64,000 nt of DNA, from positions 49,884-113,883 of the forward strand of contig NZ_VXCP01000027.1 of the NCBI RefSeq assembly GCF_011355085.1. Direction: 5' to 3'. The notes beneath the pieces are model-generated. The model was not told where the DNA came from. It was given only the letters and a program-made list of their open reading frames with translations, and ran no database searches. Positions 34,959 through 44,328 of this stretch are shown one piece after another (the stretch's first letter is position 1; every line of letters starts with the position of its first letter). The position numbers and the translations under genes are program-made. The stretch comes from Pseudomonas akapageensis. Lineage in GTDB: Bacteria; Pseudomonadota; Gammaproteobacteria; Pseudomonadales; Pseudomonadaceae.

Positions 34959-35393
34959 TTATTCCTCGAACTTGCCGCCAGCTGCTTCGATAGCCGCACG
35001 CGCACCTTTGGTGGCTGCGATACCCTTGATGGTGACTGCGCGAGTAACTTCGCCGGACAGCATGATTTTCACGCGCTGTACGTTTTGGTTAATCACGTTG
35101 GCATCCTTCAGGGATTGCACGGTGACCAGGTCGCCTTCCACTTTGGCCAGCTCGGACAGACGCACTTCTGCGCGGTCCATGGCTTTCAGGGAAACGAAGC
35201 CGAACTTCGGCAGGCGACGGTGCAGCGGCTGTTGACCGCCTTCAAAGCCTGGAGCAATGGTGCCACCGGAGCGGGAAGTCTGACCTTTGTGACCACGGCC
35301 ACCAGTCTTACCCAAACCACTACCGATACCACGGCCCGGACGATGCTTTTCGCGACGGGAACCCGGCGCTGGACTCAGATCATTGAGTTTCAT
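34959..35393 (-). CDS. rplO: Ribosomal protein L15 (uL15)
   Basis: Large-subunit assembly protein. The 144 residues start MKLNDLSPAPGSRREKHRPGRG and contain the glycine/arginine-rich GKTGGRGHKGQTSRSG. It abuts secY. Confidence 0.99.
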   Translation of the reverse strand: MKLNDLSPAPGSRREKHRPGRGIGSGLGKTGGRGHKGQTSRSGGTIAPGFEGGQQPLHRRLPKFGFVSLKAMDRAEVRLSELAKVEGDLVTVQSLKDANVINQNVQRVKIMLSGEVTRAVTIKGIAATKGARAAIEAAGGKFEE

Positions 35394-35396
35394 CGA

Positions 35397-35573
35397 TTAA
35401 CCCTCGACGCGCAGCATGTAGTAAGCCTTGTTGATCATCCCGCGATTCTCGGGAGTATCCTGGACTTCTACAGTGTGACCGATGCGACGCAGACCCAGAC
35501 CCTTAACGCACAGTTTGTGGTTAGGGATACGGCCGGTCATGCTTTTGATCAGCGTAACTTTAACGGTAGCCAT
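35397..35573 (-). CDS. rpmD: Ribosomal protein L30 (uL30)
   Basis: A 58-residue protein reading [20 protein letters not shown] at the start and ending [10 protein letters not shown]. The ATG is at 35573, two bases before the rpsE stop region, and the stop is three bases before rplO. Short gene found by reading the gap between rpsE and rplO. Confidence 0.97.
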
Positions 35574-35575
35574 GA

Positions 35576-36076
35576 TCAGATGATCTCCTCAACGCTCTTG
35601 CCGCGCTTGGCAGCAATGGACGACGGGGACTGCATGGTTTTCAGGCCCTTGAAGGTGGCGTGTACCACGTTCACTGGGTTGGTCGAACCATAGCACTTAG
35701 CCAGTACGTTCTGAACACCAGCAACTTCCAACACTGCGCGCATAGCGCCGCCAGCGATGATACCGGTACCTTCAGAAGCAGGCTGCATGTAAACCTTGGA
35801 AGCGCCATGGGCGGATTTCAGGGCGTACTGCAGAGTGGTACCGTTCAGGTCCACTTGAATCATGTTGCGACGAGCAGCTTCCATTGCTTTCTGGATCGCA
35901 GCAGGCACTTCACGTGACTTGCCACGGCCGAAACCAACGCGACCCTTGCCATCACCAACCACGGTCAACGCGGTGAAAGTGAAGATACGGCCGCCTTTAA
36001 CGGTTTTTGCAACGCGGTTAACTTGAACCAGCTTCTCGATGTAGCCTTCGTCGCGCTTTTGGTCGTTATTTGACAT
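35576..36076 (-). CDS. rpsE: Ribosomal protein S5 (uS5)
   Basis: Small-subunit protein at the mRNA entrance, important for decoding accuracy. The 166 residues contain the double-stranded RNA-binding domain ([42 protein letters not shown]). Confidence 0.99.
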
Positions 36077-36079
36077 AAC

Positions 36080-36430
36080 TTAGAACTCCAGCCCAGCTTC
36101 ACGAGCAGCATCAGCCAGCGCTTTCACGCGACCGTGGTACTTGAAGCCAGAGCGGTCGAAAGCCACCTGCGAGACGCCAGCGGCTTTAGCACGCGTAGCG
36201 ACCAGCTGGCCAACCTTAGTGGCCGCGTCGATGTTGCCAGTGGCGCCATCACGCAGTTCTTTGTCCAAAGTCGAGGCGCTTGCCAGGACTTTGCTGCCGT
36301 CGGCCGAAATGACCTGGGCATAAATGTGCTGCGAAGAGCGGAACACGCAGAGACGCACGACTTCGAGTTCGTGCATTTTCAGGCGTGCTTTGCGAGCGCG
36401 ACGCAGTCGAGTAACTTTTTTGTCGGTCAT
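36080..36430 (-). CDS. rplR: Ribosomal protein L18 (uL18)
   Basis: Binds 5S rRNA in the central protuberance. The 116 residues contain RLCVFRSSQHIYAQVI-like and FDRSGFKYHGRVKALADAARE motifs. Three bases before rpsE. Confidence 0.99.
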   Translation of the reverse strand: MTDKKVTRLRRARKARLKMHELEVVRLCVFRSSQHIYAQVISADGSKVLASASTLDKELRDGATGNIDAATKVGQLVATRAKAAGVSQVAFDRSGFKYHGRVKALADAAREAGLEF

Positions 36431-36440
36431 TTGCTATGCC

Positions 36441-36974
36441 CTACTTCTTCTTGGCTTCTTTACGACGGACGACTTCGTCCGCGTAACGCACACCCTTACC
36501 TTTGTAAGGCTCTGGTGGACGGAAATCGCGGATTTCAGCGGCCACTTGACCCACCAGCTGCTTGTCGATGCCCTTGATCAGGATATCGGTTTGGCTAGGA
36601 GTCTCAGCGGTGATGCCTTCCGGCAGTTCGTAGTCCACTGGGTGCGAGAAGCCGAGAGCCAGGTTCAGCACTGTGCCTTTTGCTTGTGCCTTGTAACCAA
36701 CACCGACCAGCTGGAGCTTGCGCTCGAAGCCTTGGCTTACGCCCTGGACCATGTTGTTTACCAACGCACGAGTGGTACCGGCCATTGCACGAGTCTGTTG
36801 ATCGCCATTGCGAGCAGCGAAACGCAGCTCACCAGCTTCTTCAACGACTTCAACGGACGAGTGAACATTCAGTTCAAGAGTGCCCTTGGCACCCTTCACC
36901 GAAAGCTGTTGGCCGGCGAATTTTACTTCGACACCAGCTGGCAGCTTTACGGGGTTCTTAGCGACGCGAGACAT
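36441..36974 (-). CDS. rplF: Ribosomal protein L6 (uL6)
   Basis: Large-subunit protein near the factor-binding site. The 177 residues start MSRVAKNPVKLPAGVEV and end with the conserved PEPYKGKGVRYADEVVRRKEAKKK region. Confidence 0.99.
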   Translation of the reverse strand: MSRVAKNPVKLPAGVEVKFAGQQLSVKGAKGTLELNVHSSVEVVEEAGELRFAARNGDQQTRAMAGTTRALVNNMVQGVSQGFERKLQLVGVGYKAQAKGTVLNLALGFSHPVDYELPEGITAETPSQTDILIKGIDKQLVGQVAAEIRDFRPPEPYKGKGVRYADEVVRRKEAKKK

Positions 36975-36986
36975 GCTTATCCCCCC

Positions 36987-37379
36987 TTAGAACACTGTGC
37001 AAAGAACTTCGCCGCCGACACCGGCAGCGCGCGCAGCACGATCAGTCATCACACCTTTGTTGGTGGAGACGATAGACACGCCGAGACCGCCACGTACTTT
37101 TGGCAGTTCTTCAACGGACTTGTACTGACGCAGGCCTGGACGACTTACGCGTTTGACTTCTTCGATGACTGGACGGCCTTCGAAGTACTTCAGCTCGATG
37201 GAAAGCGACGGTTTTACTTCGCTGCTTACCTGATAACCCGCGATGTAACCTTCGTCCTTCAGAACTTTGGCCACAGCTACCTTCAACGTGGAAGATGGCA
37301 TGCTTACGACGGACTTTTCAGCCATCTGGGCATTACGGATTCGAGTTAGCATGTCCGCTAACGGGTCCTGCATACTCAT
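36987..37379 (-). CDS. rpsH: Ribosomal protein S8 (uS8)
   Basis: Binds 16S rRNA; in E. coli it represses the spc operon by binding mRNA near rplE. The 130 residues start MSMQDPLADMLTRIRNAQ and end GGEVLCTVF. A 210-base gap with a strong hairpin separates it from rpsN, which is unusual inside this operon. Confidence 0.99.
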   Translation of the reverse strand: MSMQDPLADMLTRIRNAQMAEKSVVSMPSSTLKVAVAKVLKDEGYIAGYQVSSEVKPSLSIELKYFEGRPVIEEVKRVSRPGLRQYKSVEELPKVRGGLGVSIVSTNKGVMTDRAARAAGVGGEVLCTVF

Positions 37380-37497
37380 GGGCTAGACGCTCCTGATACA
37401 CAAAAAAATGAGCCTTGCGGCTACAACGGTCGCCGAGACTGCTCCGGGCAAAAACCCGGGCTCAGGCGAGCCGGTCATTCTAGACACACCCCAGAAA

Positions 37498-37527
37498 TGA
37501 ATCAAGCCCCATAAGGGGCTTGATTCA
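37498..37527. repeat. Perfect 13-base hairpin between rpsN and rpsH
   Basis: tgaatcaagcccc (37498-37510) pairs perfectly with 37515-37527 across the loop ATAA. No T-run follows on the minus strand. A second GC stem of similar size lies around 37438-37470. This suits a processing or stabilising structure within the ribosomal-protein transcript rather than a terminator. Confidence 0.75.
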
Positions 37528-37589
37528 TACTCAAGGTCACCGGCGGTCGGTTGATTGCTCCCCCGCCGCCGAGACTTGGGCTGTACGGC

Positions 37590-37895
37590 TTACCAGCTGG
37601 CTTTGACCAGACCTGGTACGTCGCCACGCATGGCAGCTTCACGCAGCTTGTTACGGCCCAGGCCGAACTTGCGGTAAACGCCGTGTGGACGACCGGTGAT
37701 GCGGCAGCGGTTACGCATGCGCGAAGCGCTTGCGTCACGTGGCTGCTTCTGCAGAGCTACGGAAGCTTCCCAACGCGCTTCTGGACTTGCGTTCAGATCA
37801 ACGATGATAGCTTTCAGCTCGGCACGCTTCTTGGCGTACTTAGCGACCGTGAGCTGACGCTTCAGCTCGCGGTTTTTCATGCTCTTCTTGGCCAT
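37590..37895 (-). CDS. rpsN: Ribosomal protein S14 (uS14), zinc-free form
   Basis: A 101-residue protein starting MAKKSMKNRELKRQLTVAKY. It is the long form without the zinc-binding CxxC ribbon, so it needs no zinc. The ATG at 37895 is chosen over an upstream frame extension that has no family similarity. Confidence 0.98.
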   Translation of the reverse strand: MAKKSMKNRELKRQLTVAKYAKKRAELKAIIVDLNASPEARWEASVALQKQPRDASASRMRNRCRITGRPHGVYRKFGLGRNKLREAAMRGDVPGLVKASW

Positions 37896-37908
37896 TTTCC
37901 TACTCCAA

Positions 37909-38448
37909 TCAGTTGCGGAACGGGAATTTGAAAGCACGCAGCAGGGCGCGACCTTCATCATCCGTACGAGCAGTGGTGGTCAGGGTAATGTCCAGACCGC
38001 GCAGAGCATCGATCTTGTCGTAGTCGATTTCCGGGAAAATGATCTGCTCTTTCACGCCCATGCTGTAGTTGCCACGACCGTCGAAGGACTTGGCATTCAG
38101 GCCGCGGAAGTCGCGAACCCGAGGCAGGGAGATCGCCAGCAGGCGGTCCAGGAACTCGTACATACGATCACGGCGCAGAGTAACTTTAACGCCGATCGGC
38201 CAGCCCTCACGGACTTTGAAGCCCGCGATGGATTTCCGAGCGAAAGTCACAACGGCTTTTTGACCGGTGATCTTCTCGAGGTCAGCAACAGCGTGCTCGA
38301 TGATTTTCTTGTCACCGATTGCTTCGCCGATACCCATGTTCAGGGTGATTTTGGTAACGCGCGGAACTTCCATCACGTTCGCCAGCTTAAGTTCTTCCTT
38401 AAGCTTGGGAGCGATTTCCTTCCGATAAATCTCTTTCAGTCGTGCCAT
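37909..38448 (-). CDS. rplE: Ribosomal protein L5 (uL5)
   Basis: Binds 5S rRNA and contacts the P-site tRNA. The 179 residues contain MEVPRVTKITLNMGIGEA and REQIIFPEIDYDKID-type motifs. Confidence 0.99.
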   Translation of the reverse strand: MARLKEIYRKEIAPKLKEELKLANVMEVPRVTKITLNMGIGEAIGDKKIIEHAVADLEKITGQKAVVTFARKSIAGFKVREGWPIGVKVTLRRDRMYEFLDRLLAISLPRVRDFRGLNAKSFDGRGNYSMGVKEQIIFPEIDYDKIDALRGLDITLTTTARTDDEGRALLRAFKFPFRN

Positions 38449-38468
38449 GGTCTTCTACCTAGCAGTGT

Positions 38469-38783
38469 TCAAGCATCAACCGCTTTTTGGGTCGACTTGA
38501 AGACACGAATTTTCTTGCCGTCTTCTACTTTGAAACCAACGCGGTCAGCCTTGTTGGTTTCGCCGTTGAAAATGGCGACGTTGGAAGCGTGCAGTGGCGC
38601 TTCTTTCTCGACGATACCGCCTTGTACGCCCGACATCGGGTTAGGCTTGGTATGACGCTTCACCAGGTTGATCCCACCAACGACCAGACGGTCGTCAGCG
38701 AGAACCTTGAGCACCTTACCGCGCTTGCCTTTGTCTTTGCCGGCGATCACGATGATCTCGTCGTCACGACGAATCTTTTGCAT
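38469..38783 (-). CDS. rplX: Ribosomal protein L24 (uL24)
   Basis: Assembly initiator of the large subunit. The 104 residues contain the KOW motif (IRRDDEIIVIAGKDKGKRGKVLKVL). Confidence 0.99.
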   Translation of the reverse strand: MQKIRRDDEIIVIAGKDKGKRGKVLKVLADDRLVVGGINLVKRHTKPNPMSGVQGGIVEKEAPLHASNVAIFNGETNKADRVGFKVEDGKKIRVFKSTQKAVDA

Positions 38784-38794
38784 GTCGGATCTCC

Positions 38795-39163
38795 TTACAG
38801 CACTTCTGGGGCGAGCGAGACGATCTTCATGAACTTCTCGGAACGAAGTTCACGGGTCACTGGCCCAAAGATACGGGTGCCGATCGGCTCTTGCTTGTTG
38901 TTCAACAGAACAGCAGCGTTGCCATCAAAGCGGATAATGGAGCCGTCAGCGCGACGAACACCGTGGCGAGTGCGGACTACAACAGCAGTCATCACTTGAC
39001 CTTTCTTCACCTTACCGCGAGGAATTGCTTCCTTGACGGTAACTTTGATGATGTCACCGATGCCAGCGTAACGACGATGCGAGCCACCAAGCACCTTGAT
39101 GCACATAACGCGACGAGCGCCGCTGTTATCGGCCACATCAAGCATGGATTGAGTCTGAATCAT
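38795..39163 (-). CDS. rplN: Ribosomal protein L14 (uL14)
   Basis: Large-subunit interface protein. The 122 residues start MIQTQSMLDVADNSGARRVMCIKV, an invariant start, and end MKIVSLAPEVL. Confidence 0.99.
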   Translation of the reverse strand: MIQTQSMLDVADNSGARRVMCIKVLGGSHRRYAGIGDIIKVTVKEAIPRGKVKKGQVMTAVVVRTRHGVRRADGSIIRFDGNAAVLLNNKQEPIGTRIFGPVTRELRSEKFMKIVSLAPEVL

Positions 39164-39186
39164 AAAATTTCTCCGACCCCTAGCCC

Positions 39187-39453
39187 TTAGACTTCCACAG
39201 CGCGTTCGAGAACTTCAACCAGCGCCCAGGACTTAGTCTTGGCCATCGGACGAGTTTCACGAATAGTGACCTTGTCGCCGATGTGGCATTGGTTGGTTTC
39301 GTCGTGCGCGTGCAGCTTAGTCGAACGCTTAACGTATTTACCGTAGATCGGGTGCTTTACGCGACGCTCGATCAGAACGGTGATGGTCTTGTCCATCTTG
39401 TCGCTGACAACACGGCCAGTCAGCGTACGGACGGTTTTTTCGGCTTCAGCCAT
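39187..39453 (-). CDS. rpsQ: Ribosomal protein S17 (uS17)
   Basis: 16S rRNA-binding protein. The 88 residues contain VRTLTGRVVSDKMDKTITVLIERR and the motif ETRPMAKTKSWALVEV. Confidence 0.99.
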   Translation of the reverse strand: MAEAEKTVRTLTGRVVSDKMDKTITVLIERRVKHPIYGKYVKRSTKLHAHDETNQCHIGDKVTIRETRPMAKTKSWALVEVLERAVEV

Positions 39454-39455
39454 GA

Positions 39456-39647
39456 TTACTTACCTGCCTGCTGGTTGAGCACAGTTTTCACGCGAGCGAT
39501 GTCACGCTTAACTTGCGAGAGCAGGTGAGACTGCCCCAACTGGCCAGTTGCCTTCTGCATACGCAGATTGAACTGGTCGCGCAGCAAGCCGAGCAGTTGC
39601 TCGTTCAGTTGCTGTGCTGATTTTTCACGAAGTTCATTCGCTTTCAT
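39456..39647 (-). CDS. rpmC: Ribosomal protein L29 (uL29)
   Basis: A 63-residue two-helix protein at the exit tunnel, docking site for trigger factor and SRP partners. It starts [20 protein letters not shown]. The ATG at 39647 overlaps the last base of the rplP stop; a GTG one codon upstream is also possible. Confidence 0.98.
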
Positions 39648-40060
39648 CACATCACCGTCCGCTTAACAAAGGAGGTGGCGAGAGGCAACTTTGCAGCTGC
39701 CAAGGCGAAAGCCTCACGCGCCAGCTCTTCAGAAACACCCTCGATTTCATACAGGACTTTGCCTGGCTGAATCTGGGCAACCCAGTATTCCACGGAACCC
39801 TTACCTTTACCCATCCGCACTTCGAGAGGCTTCTTGGAGATCGGCTTGTCCGGGAAAACACGGATCCAGATTTTACCGCCACGCTTTACGTGACGGGTCA
39901 GTGCACGACGCGCTGACTCAATCTGACGGGCGGTGAGACGACCGCGAGCAACAGCTTTCAAGGCGAATTCGCCGAAGCTGACTTTGCTACCGCGCAGTGC
40001 CAGACCACGGTTGTGGCCGGTCATCTGCTTGCGGAACTTCGTACGCTTTGGTTGCAACAT
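39647..40060 (-). CDS. rplP: Ribosomal protein L16 (uL16)
   Basis: Large-subunit protein near the A-site tRNA elbow. The 137 residues start [19 protein letters not shown] and contain [28 protein letters not shown]. Confidence 0.99.
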
Positions 40061-40072
40061 TTGGCGTACCCC

Positions 40073-40759
40073 TTACTTAGCAGCTTTTTTACGAGGCGCA
40101 GGTGCTTGTGGTTTCAGTTCTTCTTGGCGACCACCAATTACTTCGCCTTTGAAGATCCAAACCTTCACACCGATCACACCGTAAGTGGTGTGAGCTTCGT
40201 AGGTGGCATAGTCGATATCGGCACGCAGGGTGTGCAGTGGCACACGACCTTCGCGATACCATTCAGTACGTGCGATTTCAGCACCGCCGAGACGACCGCT
40301 CACTTGGATTTTGATGCCTTTGGCACCAATGCGCATGGCGTTCTGTACTGCGCGCTTCATAGCGCGACGGAACATTACACGACGCTCCAGCTGCTGAGCT
40401 ACGCTCTGCGCAACCAGCATACCGTCGAGCTCCGGCTTGCGGATCTCTTCGATATTGATGTGCACAGGCACACCCATTTGCTTGGTCAGGTCCTGACGCA
40501 GTTTTTCAACATCTTCACCTTTCTTCCCGATAACGATACCTGGACGAGCGGTGTGGATGGTGATGCGTGCAGTTTGGGCCGGACGATGGATATCGATACG
40601 GCTTACGGACGCGCTTTTTAGTTTGTCTTGGAGATACTCACGCACCTTCAGATCAGCGAACAAGTAGTCCGCATAAGTCCGACCGTCTGCGTACCAGACG
40701 GAGGTGTGCTCCTTGACGATTCCCAGGCGAATGCCAATGGGATGTACTTTCTGACCCAT
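40073..40759 (-). CDS. rpsC: Ribosomal protein S3 (uS3)
   Basis: Small-subunit mRNA-entrance protein with helicase function. The 228 residues start MGQKVHPIGIRLGIVKEHTS and contain the KH domain (RPGIVIGKKGEDVEKLR). The ATG at 40759 is chosen; 28 extra open codons upstream lie within rplV. Confidence 0.99.
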   Translation of the reverse strand: MGQKVHPIGIRLGIVKEHTSVWYADGRTYADYLFADLKVREYLQDKLKSASVSRIDIHRPAQTARITIHTARPGIVIGKKGEDVEKLRQDLTKQMGVPVHINIEEIRKPELDGMLVAQSVAQQLERRVMFRRAMKRAVQNAMRIGAKGIKIQVSGRLGGAEIARTEWYREGRVPLHTLRADIDYATYEAHTTYGVIGVKVWIFKGEVIGGRQEELKPQAPAPRKKAAK

Positions 40760-40772
40760 CTGATCGACTCCG

Positions 40773-41105
40773 TTACTTGTCCGCAACCTTGACAGTGATA
40801 TGGCAAGACCGCTTGACGATGCGATCAGCGCGGCCTTTGGCACGCGGCATGATTCGCTTCAGCGAACGCCCTTCGTTGACGAAAACGGTGGAGACCTTCA
40901 GGTCATCAACGTCTGCGCCTTCGTTATGCTCGGCGTTGGCTACGGCCGACTCCAGCACTTTCTTCATGATTTCAGCGGCTTTCTTGCTGCTGAAAGCCAA
41001 CAGGTTGAGCGCTTCGCCCACCTTCTTCCCGCGAATCTGGTCGGCGACCAAGCGGGCTTTCTGGGCGGAGATTCGAGCGCCCGACAACTTAGCGGCTACT
41101 TCCAT
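40773..41105 (-). CDS. rplV: Ribosomal protein L22 (uL22)
   Basis: Lines the nascent-peptide tunnel; macrolide-resistance mutations map to its loop. The 110 residues end with the tunnel hairpin [23 protein letters not shown], apparently wild type. Confidence 0.99.
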
Positions 41106-41116
41106 TTCCTTACCCC

Positions 41117-41392
41117 TTAACGCTTGGCTTTCTTGTCAGCCACGTGCCCACGATAAGTGCGGGTACCGGCGAACTCGCCCAGTTTATGGCCGACCATGTC
41201 TTCGTTCACGAGAACGGGGACGTGTTGACGACCGTTATGTACAGCGATGGTCAGACCGACCATTTGTGGCAGGATCATCGAACGACGCGACCAGGTCTTG
41301 ACTGGTTTGCGATCGTTCTTTTCCGCCGCCACTTCGATCTTCTTCAGTAGGTGAAGATCAATAAAAGGACCTTTTTTCAGAGAACGTGGCAC
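41117..41392 (-). CDS. rpsS: Ribosomal protein S19 (uS19)
   Basis: Head protein of the small subunit. The 91 residues begin [17 protein letters not shown] after the initiator; the start codon is GTG at 41392, with AGAGGGA upstream. Confidence 0.98.
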
Positions 41393-41408
41393 TGTCGTAT
41401 CCCTCTAT

Positions 41409-42233
41409 TTACTTGCGACGACGGACGATCATTTTGTCGGTACGCTTATTACCACGAGTCTTCGCGCCCTTAGTCGGGAAGCCCCATGGCGATACCGGAT
41501 GACGACCACCAGAGGTACGACCTTCACCACCACCATGTGGGTGGTCAACCGGGTTCATGGCAACACCACGAACGGTTGGGCGAACGCCACGCCAGCGTTT
41601 GGCACCAGCTTTACCCAGCGAACGCAGGCTGTGCTCGGAGTTCGAGACTTCGCCCAGGGTCGCGCGGCATTCAGCCAGCACTTTACGCATCTCACCAGAA
41701 CGCAGACGCAGGGTCACGTAGACACCTTCACGAGCGATCAGCTGAGCCGAAGCACCAGCGGAACGAGCGATCTGAGCGCCTTTACCTGGCTTCAATTCGA
41801 TGCCGTGTACGGTGCTACCAACTGGAATGTTACGCAGTTGCAGAGCGTTGCCCGGCTTGATCGGTGCCAGAGCACCTGCGATCAGCTGGTCGCCAGCGCT
41901 CACGCCTTTAGGGGCGATGATGTAGCGACGCTCGCCATCTGCGTACAGCAGCAGAGCGATGTGAGCAGTACGGTTTGGATCGTATTCGATACGCTCGACG
42001 GTGGCAGCGATGCCATCTTTGTCGTTGCGACGGAAGTCAACCAAACGATAGTGCTGCTTATGACCACCACCCACGTGACGTGTAGTGATGCGGCCATTGT
42101 TGTTACGACCACCAGACTTCGACTTTTTCTCGAGCAGCGGTGCGTGAGGAGCGCCTTTATGCAGCTCCTGGTTGACCACCTTGACCACAAAACGGCGGCC
42201 AGGGGAAGTCGGTTTGCATTTAACGATTGCCAT
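41409..42233 (-). CDS. rplB: Ribosomal protein L2 (uL2)
   Basis: Large-subunit protein needed for subunit joining and peptidyl transfer. The 274 residues contain GRITTRHVGGGHKQHYR and the catalytic-region motif RGVAMNPVDHPHGGGEG. Confidence 0.99.
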   Translation of the reverse strand: MAIVKCKPTSPGRRFVVKVVNQELHKGAPHAPLLEKKSKSGGRNNNGRITTRHVGGGHKQHYRLVDFRRNDKDGIAATVERIEYDPNRTAHIALLLYADGERRYIIAPKGVSAGDQLIAGALAPIKPGNALQLRNIPVGSTVHGIELKPGKGAQIARSAGASAQLIAREGVYVTLRLRSGEMRKVLAECRATLGEVSNSEHSLRSLGKAGAKRWRGVRPTVRGVAMNPVDHPHGGGEGRTSGGRHPVSPWGFPTKGAKTRGNKRTDKMIVRRRK

Positions 42234-42247
42234 GATGCACCCCTTCC

Positions 42248-42547
42248 TTACTCAGCACTGCTGCTGAAATCGAGATCTTGGCCTGGCTGAAGGGAGATAA
42301 CTGCCTTCTTCCAGTCATTACGCTTGCCCAGACCGCGAGCAGTGCGCTTGCTCTTACCCAGAACATTCAGGGTAGTAACACGCTCTACTTTCACGCTGAA
42401 CAGGCTTTCGACGGCCTTCTTGATTTCCAGCTTGGTTGCATCGGTAGCAACCTTGAAAACGAACTGACCTTTTTTGTCTGCCAGAACCGTAGCCTTCTCG
42501 GAAACGTGCGGGCCAAGCAGAACTTTAAATACGCGTTCCTGGTTCAT
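42248..42547 (-). CDS. rplW: Ribosomal protein L23 (uL23)
   Basis: Exit-tunnel protein that docks trigger factor and SRP. The 99 residues start [20 protein letters not shown]. It overlaps rplD by four bases (ATGA). Confidence 0.99.
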
Positions 42548-43146
42548 CCCAGCAGCTCCTCGAATTTCTTCACGGCCGACACAGTGATCAACACTTTGTC
42601 GTATGCGATCAGACTAACTGGATCGGAACCTTGCACATCACGTACGTCGACGTGAGGCAGGTTGCGAGCAGCCAGGTACAGATTCTGATCAACAGCTTCG
42701 GACACGATCAGAACGTCGGTCAGACCCATGCCATTCAGCTTGTTCAGCAGATCTTTGGTTTTCGGTGCTTCAACAGCGAAGTCCTGAACCACGACCAGAC
42801 GGTCGGTGCGTACCAGCTCGGCGAGGATGGAGCGCAGTGCTGCGCGATACATCTTCTTGTTGAGCTTCTGCGAGTGGTCCTGAGGACGCGCTGCGAAGGT
42901 GGTGCCGCCGCCGCGCCAGATTGGGCTACGGATGGTACCAGCACGAGCACGACCAGTGCCCTTCTGACGCCATGGGCGCTTGCCGCCACCGGATACGTCG
43001 GAACGGGTCTTTTGTGCCTTGCTACCCTGACGGCCGCCGGCCATGTAGGCCACGACTGCTTGGTGTACCAGCGTCTCGTTGAACTCGCCGCCGAAGGTCA
43101 GTTCGGAAACTTCGATCGCTTGAGCGTCATTTACATTTAATTGCAT
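42544..43146 (-). CDS. rplD: Ribosomal protein L4 (uL4)
   Basis: Tunnel-wall protein; in E. coli L4 represses the S10 operon. The 200 residues contain the conserved loop [25 protein letters not shown], apparently wild type. Confidence 0.99.
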
Positions 43147-43158
43147 GTCAGCTTCCCC

Positions 43159-43794
43159 TTAACCGCGAGCCTTGGCTGCTGGACGTACAACCAGGTTGCC
43201 GCCAGTAGCGCCAGGAACAGCGCCCTTGACCAACAACAGATTGCGTTCAGCGTCCACGCGCACTACTTCCAGGGACTGCACGGTCACGCGCTCGGCGCCC
43301 ATATGACCGGACATTTTTTTGCCCTTGAATACACGACCAGGAGTCTGGCACTGGCCGATAGAGCCTGGGACGCGGTGGGATACGGAGTTACCGTGGGTGT
43401 TATCTTGCCCGCGGAAATTCCAGCGCTTGATGGTACCGGCGAAGCCTTTACCCTTGGACTGACCGGTAACGTCTACCAGTTGACCAGCGGCGAAGATTTC
43501 AGCCTTGATCAGATCGCCGGCCTGGTACTCGCCTTCTTCAAGGCGGAATTCCATTACGGTACGACCAGCGGCAACGTTCGCTTTAGCGAAGTGGCCAGCC
43601 TGCGCAGCTGTTACACGCGAAGCGCGACGCTCGCCGACAGTGACTTGCACTGCACGATAGCCATCGGTTTCTTCAGTTTTGAACTGGGTGACGCGATTCG
43701 GCTCGATCTCAATGACCGTGACCGGAATGGAGACACCTTCTTCGGTGAAAATACGGGTCATACCGCATTTACGACCGACTACACCAATAGTCAT
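43159..43794 (-). CDS. rplC: Ribosomal protein L3 (uL3)
   Basis: Assembly initiator near the peptidyl-transferase centre. The 211 residues start MTIGVVGRKCGMTRIFTEEG and contain GQSKGKGFAGTIKRWNFRGQDNTHGNS, where the Gln is the usual PrmB methylation site. The ATG at 43794 is chosen over an 11-codon open extension. Confidence 0.98.
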   Translation of the reverse strand: MTIGVVGRKCGMTRIFTEEGVSIPVTVIEIEPNRVTQFKTEETDGYRAVQVTVGERRASRVTAAQAGHFAKANVAAGRTVMEFRLEEGEYQAGDLIKAEIFAAGQLVDVTGQSKGKGFAGTIKRWNFRGQDNTHGNSVSHRVPGSIGQCQTPGRVFKGKKMSGHMGAERVTVQSLEVVRVDAERNLLLVKGAVPGATGGNLVVRPAAKARG

Positions 43795-43875
43795 GTTGTA
43801 AACCTCATGAGTGTACGGGGCTTTCACCCGCTATGGCCGCCCATTTCAGAGCGTTACACGACTAAGACCCAAGTC

Positions 43876-44187
43876 TTAGCCGAGGCTGATCTGCACTTCC
43901 ACACCTGCCGCAAGATCAAGCTTCATCAGCGCGTCAACGGTTTTATCCGTTGGCTGGACGATGTCCAGAACACGCTTATGAGTGCGGATCTCGTACTGGT
44001 CACGCGCGTCTTTGTTGACGTGCGGGGAAACCAGAACGGTGAACCGCTCTTTACGGGTAGGGAGCGGAATAGGACCACGCACCTGAGCCCCAGTACGTTT
44101 CGCGGTTTCCACGATTTCCTGGGTAGATTGGTCGATCAGACGATGGTCGAAAGCCTTCAACCTGATACGGATTTGCTGATTTTGCAT
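43876..44187 (-). CDS. rpsJ: Ribosomal protein S10 / NusE (uS10)
   Basis: Small-subunit protein and, as NusE, partner of NusB in rRNA antitermination. The 103 residues contain [29 protein letters not shown] and [15 protein letters not shown]. First gene of the S10 block, with its own promoter at 44250-44278. Confidence 0.99.
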
Positions 44188-44249
44188 TGGATTTCAGACT
44201 CCGGCTGCTATTCCCACCGAGCGCAATACGCCCGTTAAAAGGAGGCGTG

Positions 44250-44278
44250 ATTCTATAGACGCCCCCACTGGGTGTCAA
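44250..44278 (-). promoter_or_regulatory. Promoter of the S10-spc-alpha block
   Basis: On the minus strand a perfect TTGACA (44273-44278) and TAGAAT (44250-44255) are 17 bases apart, about 60 bases before rpsJ and just after the tuf terminator. This is a strong housekeeping promoter, which makes the block from rpsJ to rplQ an independent unit. Confidence 0.85.
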
Positions 44279-44284
44279 CCCAAT

Positions 44285-44315
44285 AAAAAAGCCCCCGCTA
44301 AGCGGGGGCCTTTTT
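44285..44315 (-). terminator. Terminator of tuf
   Basis: A GC stem (gcccccgc / gcgggggc) with A-runs on both sides gives TTTTTT on the minus strand, 14 bases after the tuf stop. Confidence 0.9.
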
Positions 44316-44328
44316 AAACGATCAACGA

